Assembly: GCA_963809815.1 (NCBI GenBank)
Contig: CAWELM010000015.1
Location: forward strand, 124,001 to 188,000
DNA length: 64,000 bases
Direction of reading: 5' to 3'
Source: CAVVJA01 sp963809815
GTDB lineage: Bacteria > Actinomycetota > Actinomycetes > Mycobacteriales > Jatrophihabitantaceae
The stretch's first letter is position 1, and each line of letters starts with the position of its first letter. This document shows positions 59,979 through 64,000 of this stretch, in pieces. The notes below the pieces were generated by a model. It did no database searches and was not told where the DNA came from. It was given only the letters and a program-made list of their open reading frames with translations. Position numbers and translations under genes: made by a program.

Positions 59979-60133
59979 CTCTCCTCCTACCGATGCGCCA
60001 ATAGGGGCGGTCCGAGCACGATCGTCCCACTCTTCGCCAATGGTTCGACGCTCTGCCGGACCAGCAGAGCCGTCCGCGGTCCGCCCTGGGCGAACGGCGG
60101 GCACACCCCGGCCGCGCCAAAGGTTGATGGAGC

Positions 60134-61063
60134 ATGGACGAGGACGACCAGGACGCGTTCGACGCCTACTCGGCGGCCGTGGTGCGAGTGGCCGAGCGGG
60201 TGCTGCCCAGTGTGGCGAGCCTGCTTGTTCGGACGAATCGTGGCAGCGGGGCCGGTAGTGCGAGCGTGCTGACCGCTGACGGATTCCTGCTCACCAGTGC
60301 GCATGTCGTCGAAGGCGCTGATTCGGCCGAGGCCGCGTTCACCGACGGAACCGAAGTCCGCGCTGATGTCGTCGGACGCGACCCGTTGTCCGATCTCGCC
60401 GTGTTGCGGGCCCGGGGGGACGTTCCGGCACCGGTCACGCTCGGCGACGCGGCAGCGCTGCGGGTCGGCCAGCTCGTCGTGGCGCTCGGGAACCCGCTGG
60501 GACTCGCCGGCAGCGTGACGGCGGGCATCGTGTCCGCGCTGGGCCGATCGCTGCCCACCCGTTCCGGCCGGGTTGTCGATGAGGTGATCCAGACCGACGC
60601 GGCGCTGAATCCCGGCAACAGCGGGGGCGTCCTCGCCAACAGCGCCGGTCGGATGGTCGGGGTCAATACCGCCGTCGCCGGCATAGGGGTTGGGCTTGCC
60701 GTGCCCATCAACGCGACGACCCGCGCGCTCATCACGACGCTGATGACGCATGGCCGGGTACGGCGGGCCTGGCTGGGCCTGGCCGGCGCGCAGTCGCCGC
60801 TGCCTCCGCAGCTGGTGGCCAAGCTAGGCCGACGGTCCGGGCTTCGGGTCGCCCAGGTCATAGCGGGAAGTCCGGCCGACCAGGCCGGCCTGCGGGTCGG
60901 AGACATTGTCGTCGCTGTCGACGGGGAGGACATCGTCGGCAGCACGGCGATCCAGCGGCTGATGGTCGAGCATGTCATTGGCCGGCGCCTGGAAATCACG
61001 GTCTGGCGCAACGGCGCGCTGGTAGACGTCATCGCGGTTCCGCGGGAACTGGCCGACGCCTGA
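60134..61063 (+). CDS. HtrA-type serine protease with PDZ domain
   Basis: 309 residues. The catalytic triad is in LTSAHVVEG (His), SDLAVLRA (Asp) and ALNPGNSGGVLAN (Ser); a PDZ domain follows from about residue 215 (RVAQVIAGSPADQAGLRVGD). There is no signal peptide or membrane helix, so unlike most HtrA it may be cytoplasmic, or its export differs. Start ATG 60134. A hypothetical gene follows 48 bases downstream on the same strand. Confidence 0.9.
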   Translation: MDEDDQDAFDAYSAAVVRVAERVLPSVASLLVRTNRGSGAGSASVLTADGFLLTSAHVVEGADSAEAAFTDGTEVRADVVGRDPLSDLAVLRARGDVPAPVTLGDAAALRVGQLVVALGNPLGLAGSVTAGIVSALGRSLPTRSGRVVDEVIQTDAALNPGNSGGVLANSAGRMVGVNTAVAGIGVGLAVPINATTRALITTLMTHGRVRRAWLGLAGAQSPLPPQLVAKLGRRSGLRVAQVIAGSPADQAGLRVGDIVVAVDGEDIVGSTAIQRLMVEHVIGRRLEITVWRNGALVDVIAVPRELADA

Positions 61064-61111
61064 GCGCCTCGGCATCGCCGAGTGGGCCGGATGGACGGGT
61101 AGGTTCGCGGG

Positions 61112-62425
61112 GTGGCGCGGCATCGGGCGAGGACAGCCAAGCCGGACGGCGCGGTGGTCTTCTCCGGACTGATCGGCGCTGGAGCTGGCGTGTCTTGGAC
61201 CGCGCAGCGCGGCTGGCGGGCCGCAGGAATCGGGGCCATCTTCGGCGCGATGGGGCTGGCGAGCTCGGAGCGGGTGGCGCGGCGCCGGCAACGCGTCGGG
61301 GAGCTGCCTCCGCTCTGGCAGCGCATTGCCGTAAGCGCGGCACTGGTGGGCCCACTGGGCTGGCTTGTCGGCCGCGCGACCAAGGCGGGGCCGGTTTCCG
61401 TCGGCACCGCGACCGGTGCTCTCGCGGGACTGCTCGGAGTCCGGCCGCAGAAGGTCGTGCTCGGTCCGCTGTTCGGCGCGGCCGTCGGCCGGATCCTCGG
61501 CGCGCGGAGGCGGCCGGTACCGGCGTCGATCGTCGCCAGCACGACGATGCTCGCCTACCGGATCGTCTCGCCGCTTGTCTTCCGCGACTCGCAGGTGACC
61601 CTGCTGGCCGAGGAGGTGCCGGCGGAGGACTTGCCGTTCGTCGTTCCGTTGGAATCTCGCGCCCGGTACGTCGGGACCGGCTACGTTCGCGAGCTGGCCA
61701 AGGTCCTCGGCGGCGACTACGTAGCCGATGCAGCGGACGTCGGCATCGTGGCATCCCTTGACGAATTAGCCGGACCGGGCTTCGACCCGGCCGGCGTCGA
61801 CCCTCGGGTGCGCGAGTTCTACGAACACACCACCCGGTTCACGCTCGACATCGTCCCGCATTGGCGGCTGTGGGTGCGGCCCGGCTACCTGTTCTACCGA
61901 ACCCTGGTCGCTCGGCCACTCGGGCAGGCCAATGTGCCGACGAATCAGCGGGAAATGCAACGCGGGATACGTAGCCGAATCGACACGATCAGCCAACCCG
62001 GCGAAGACGGCGTCGCGATTCGTGGCTGGATCCGATCGTTCACCGATACCGATGAACCGATCTACGTCGGCATCTATACGACCTACCGGAATGGCGGCCG
62101 GGGCTACGTCAGCGTTGGTTTTCCGGTCCCGCAGGGGAGCTTCACGGCGACGCTGCTGCCCCGGCCGCGCCCCGGCGGGGGCCTAGTGCTGACCAGCCGT
62201 AGCGATCTCGACCAGCCCGGCCACTACCTGACCTACATCGAGCCGACGACCCGAGATCTCACCACGCTCGCGGTCCACGGATTCTCCGAGCAGCTCGACG
62301 TCTACGTACAGGACGACGAGCTGCGGGCCGATCATGCGTTCTGGGTCTTCGGTCTGCCTTTCTTGCGGCTGGAGTACCGCATGCACCGAAAGGCCGCCGC
62401 CCCCGGTCGTGACCGGTCACTTTGA
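61112..62425 (+). CDS. Uncharacterised 437-residue protein downstream of the protease
   Basis: Start GTG 61112. The first ~150 residues have Gly/Ala-rich hydrophobic segments (VVFSGLIGAGAGVSW, IGAIFGAMGLAS, ALVGPLGWLVG and GTATGALAGLLGV) that look membrane-associated. From about residue 170 there is a soluble domain with VPLESRARYVGTGYVRELAK, YEHTTRFTLDIVPHWRLW and a late beta-rich part ending FWVFGLPFLRLEYRM. I do not recognise a family. Adjacent to the HtrA-like gene and probably co-transcribed. Confidence 0.7.
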   Translation: MARHRARTAKPDGAVVFSGLIGAGAGVSWTAQRGWRAAGIGAIFGAMGLASSERVARRRQRVGELPPLWQRIAVSAALVGPLGWLVGRATKAGPVSVGTATGALAGLLGVRPQKVVLGPLFGAAVGRILGARRRPVPASIVASTTMLAYRIVSPLVFRDSQVTLLAEEVPAEDLPFVVPLESRARYVGTGYVRELAKVLGGDYVADAADVGIVASLDELAGPGFDPAGVDPRVREFYEHTTRFTLDIVPHWRLWVRPGYLFYRTLVARPLGQANVPTNQREMQRGIRSRIDTISQPGEDGVAIRGWIRSFTDTDEPIYVGIYTTYRNGGRGYVSVGFPVPQGSFTATLLPRPRPGGGLVLTSRSDLDQPGHYLTYIEPTTRDLTTLAVHGFSEQLDVYVQDDELRADHAFWVFGLPFLRLEYRMHRKAAAPGRDRSL

Positions 62426-62454
62426 CGAGTCGCCGGTTCGCAGGTGCCGGGACG

Positions 62455-62751
62455 CTAGCGAAAGCGACACGGCCGTAGGGAGGACAGGGCCTGGGTAGGT
62501 GCCCCATCGGCCACCGATCCGAGGGTTCGAGCACCGCATTCGCAGATAACTCGGTGCACTTCCGCTGATCGGCCGTCGGCGTCTTCGGTATAGAAGCGAT
62601 CCTGGCCGAACCGCATCGAGAACAGGACCTCGATCATGGTCCAACGTTCCTCGGCCTTACCCGGATTGTCTCCGGTACCGATTGCGACGATGTGCCGGTG
62701 CCCGTCTTCGAAGGTCTGCCATTCCACGCAGACCACCCGGTATGCCGCCAC
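62455..62751 (-). CDS. DUF3892-family small protein
   Basis: 98 residues from GTG 62751. The pattern AYRVVCVEWQTFEDGHRHIV, then RWTMIEVLFSMRFGQDRFY and late cysteines (VICECGARTL) fits DUF3892, a family of unknown function. The two cysteines near residue 70 could bind metal. It starts 9 bases after the ltrA stop on the same strand. Confidence 0.72.
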   Translation of the reverse strand: MAAYRVVCVEWQTFEDGHRHIVAIGTGDNPGKAEERWTMIEVLFSMRFGQDRFYTEDADGRSAEVHRVICECGARTLGSVADGAPTQALSSLRPCRFR

Positions 62752-62760
62752 CGCGCCAGC

Positions 62761-63981
62761 CTACGATTGGGCGCCCTTCGGACCGTCCGCGGCCGGGACG
62801 AGCTCATCACGACCGACCTCGAAAATGGTGCGGCTATGGATCCGGTCCCCCACGGCAAGCGCAATCAGGAGGAGAAGCGCGCAGCTGGCCAGGGTGAGTG
62901 CCGACACGTGCGGGGCGAGCACTGCCAGCAGCCCCAGCACGACGACGACCGCGATCCGCGTCCAGGGCACCACTCGCCATACGATCGCCTTGAACAGCGC
63001 ATGACCGGCCACGAATAGCGCGGTCCCGCCGAGAATGAGCCACCGTACCGGGACGTCCGCGACGTCGGTGGGGTGCAGAAGCACTTCCTCGTCGCCGGCG
63101 GCGATGACGATGATCCCCGCGATCATGACCGGGTGGACCAGGGTGTAGGCCGAGCGGCCGAGCCGCCCGGGGTCCTCCGACTCGGCGATGACCCGGGCGG
63201 CATCGTCCGCGCTGCGGTCGAAGTAGATCCACCACATCGCGACCGCGCCCGCGAAGGCGACGACGAACGCAGCAACCGTCGCGGCTCCGTCGCCGCTGTG
63301 GTCAGCGAACGTCGCGCCCGTGACCACGATGGACTCGCCGAGCGCGATAAGCATGAAGGCCTGGCATCGCTCGGCGAAGTGACCGCCCTCGATTGTCCAG
63401 TCCTGCGTCACCGAGCGGCCAAGTCCGGGCGTGTAGAAGCCGACCCAGCCGCCCACGAAGTCCACCAAGATCGCGGCCAGCCACAGCGCCTCGCGCCACC
63501 GCCCGTCGGCGAACCCGCCGGCCAGTGCGAGCGCGCCACTGACCATGCACCACGCCAGGATTCGTTCGAAGTTGCGCTGAAGCCGTTCGCCTCGCAACGC
63601 GAACACGGTGTAGACGCTGCGGCCGATTTGCATGGCCGCATATGCCCCGCCGACCGCGAGGCCTCGATCGCCGAATGCCTCGGGCAGCCCGGTCGACATC
63701 ACTAGGCTGGCGAGCATCAAGGCGATCAGCATGAGCCGCGTGGGGTTGCGGTCCGGGTCGAGCCAGTTCGTGACCCACGTCGTGTATGCCCAGACCAGCC
63801 AGACCATGCCGAGCAGGAGTGCGGTCTGTAGGGCGCCCTCGACCGTGAGATGGTCAAGCAATCCGTGCGACAGCTGGGTGACCGCGAAGACATAGACCAA
63901 GTCGAAGAACAGCTCGATGTTGGTGACCCGCTGATCGCTGTCGCGGGATCGCAGCATGGAGGCGAACGCTGCTGATCTCAT
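62761..63981 (-). CDS. Low-temperature-requirement protein A (LtrA) family membrane protein
   Basis: About 406 residues with roughly ten membrane helices. The N-terminal signature RVTNIELFFDLVYVFAVTQLSH and the middle TIEGGHFAERCQAFMLIALGESIVV are diagnostic of LtrA. The function is unknown beyond a link to cold growth in Listeria. Start ATG 63981 (GTG 63987 also possible); only 13-19 bases remain to the window edge, so an upstream start beyond the window cannot be excluded. Confidence 0.9.
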   Translation of the reverse strand: MRSAAFASMLRSRDSDQRVTNIELFFDLVYVFAVTQLSHGLLDHLTVEGALQTALLLGMVWLVWAYTTWVTNWLDPDRNPTRLMLIALMLASLVMSTGLPEAFGDRGLAVGGAYAAMQIGRSVYTVFALRGERLQRNFERILAWCMVSGALALAGGFADGRWREALWLAAILVDFVGGWVGFYTPGLGRSVTQDWTIEGGHFAERCQAFMLIALGESIVVTGATFADHSGDGAATVAAFVVAFAGAVAMWWIYFDRSADDAARVIAESEDPGRLGRSAYTLVHPVMIAGIIVIAAGDEEVLLHPTDVADVPVRWLILGGTALFVAGHALFKAIVWRVVPWTRIAVVVVLGLLAVLAPHVSALTLASCALLLLIALAVGDRIHSRTIFEVGRDELVPAADGPKGAQS

Positions 63982-64000
63982 GCGCACCAGTATCTGGCCC

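Overview
The window is high-GC DNA from an actinobacterium. The evidence is a conserved chromosomal block (disA, radA, a lipoprotein, carD, ispD, ispF, cysS, rlmB) whose order matches Mycobacterium and relatives, plus a mycothiol-dependent isomerase-type protein, an F420/PPOX-type flavin oxidoreductase, XRE-DUF397 regulation and frequent GTG/TTG starts. I cannot fix the genus; a soil Frankia/Jatrophihabitans/Sporichthya-like lineage would fit.

Region 1 (1-12.5 kb) is core genome. It holds a membrane protein, c-di-AMP synthase DisA, RadA, a lipoprotein, CarD, isoprenoid enzymes IspD and IspF (stop/start overlap), a PLP-dependent sulfur amino acid enzyme, CysS and RlmB. An MsiK/UgpC-type ATPase without permeases, a GNAT acetyltransferase, a PlsC acyltransferase and tRNA-Thr(TGT) follow. 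Convergent pairs are separated by hairpins.

Region 2 (12.5-34.9 kb) looks like an old, decaying island. A broken tyrosine integrase lies next to tRNA-Thr, and a degenerate copy of the 3' half of that tRNA lies at 34.8 kb in the same orientation. Inside are lipoproteins, a TetR regulator with a duplicated start region, a SWIM zinc-finger protein, a copper block (CopC-CopD fusion, membrane partner, YcnI), a nickel block (His-rich 75-residue protein, ArsR, candidate Nur box, NicT permease, broken Fur-family gene) lying inside the copper block, a thioredoxin-like/VKOR disulfide pair, an operon of acetyl-CoA transferase-GNAT and cyclic-nucleotide-binding-patatin proteins, a degraded sugar-catabolic cluster around a Gfo/Idh dehydrogenase, and arginine deiminase. 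A second, truncated deiminase fragment lies at 18.2 kb.

Region 3 (34.9-50.8 kb) is mixed metabolic and regulatory DNA: quinone oxidoreductase, a PEP-utilising swivel-domain protein, SMP-30 lactonase, an ECF sigma factor with its DGPF partner, aldo/keto reductases, a metal-ATPase operon (disrupted SHOCT gene, ArsR, CopB-type ATPase) with a long inverted-repeat operator, cupin, a rhomboid-like protein that overlaps its convergent neighbour, an XRE-DUF397 pair, a ribokinase-family kinase and a two-VOC-domain protein. A ~205-bp MITE-like element with perfect terminal repeats and CTAG target duplication lies at 50.77-50.98 kb.

Region 4 (51-64 kb) holds a STAS protein, an SGNH hydrolase and a complete selenocysteine machinery (selC tRNA-Sec, selA and selB on one strand, selD divergent), followed by VOC, mycothiol-linked, ferredoxin/CDGSH, GNAT, PPK2, HtrA-type protease, DUF3892 and LtrA genes. 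The CDGSH motif carries Cys where the cluster-binding His is expected. No selenoprotein is recognised in the window. Several broken genes have their frameshift at short homopolymers, so sequencing error must be excluded before calling them pseudogenes.
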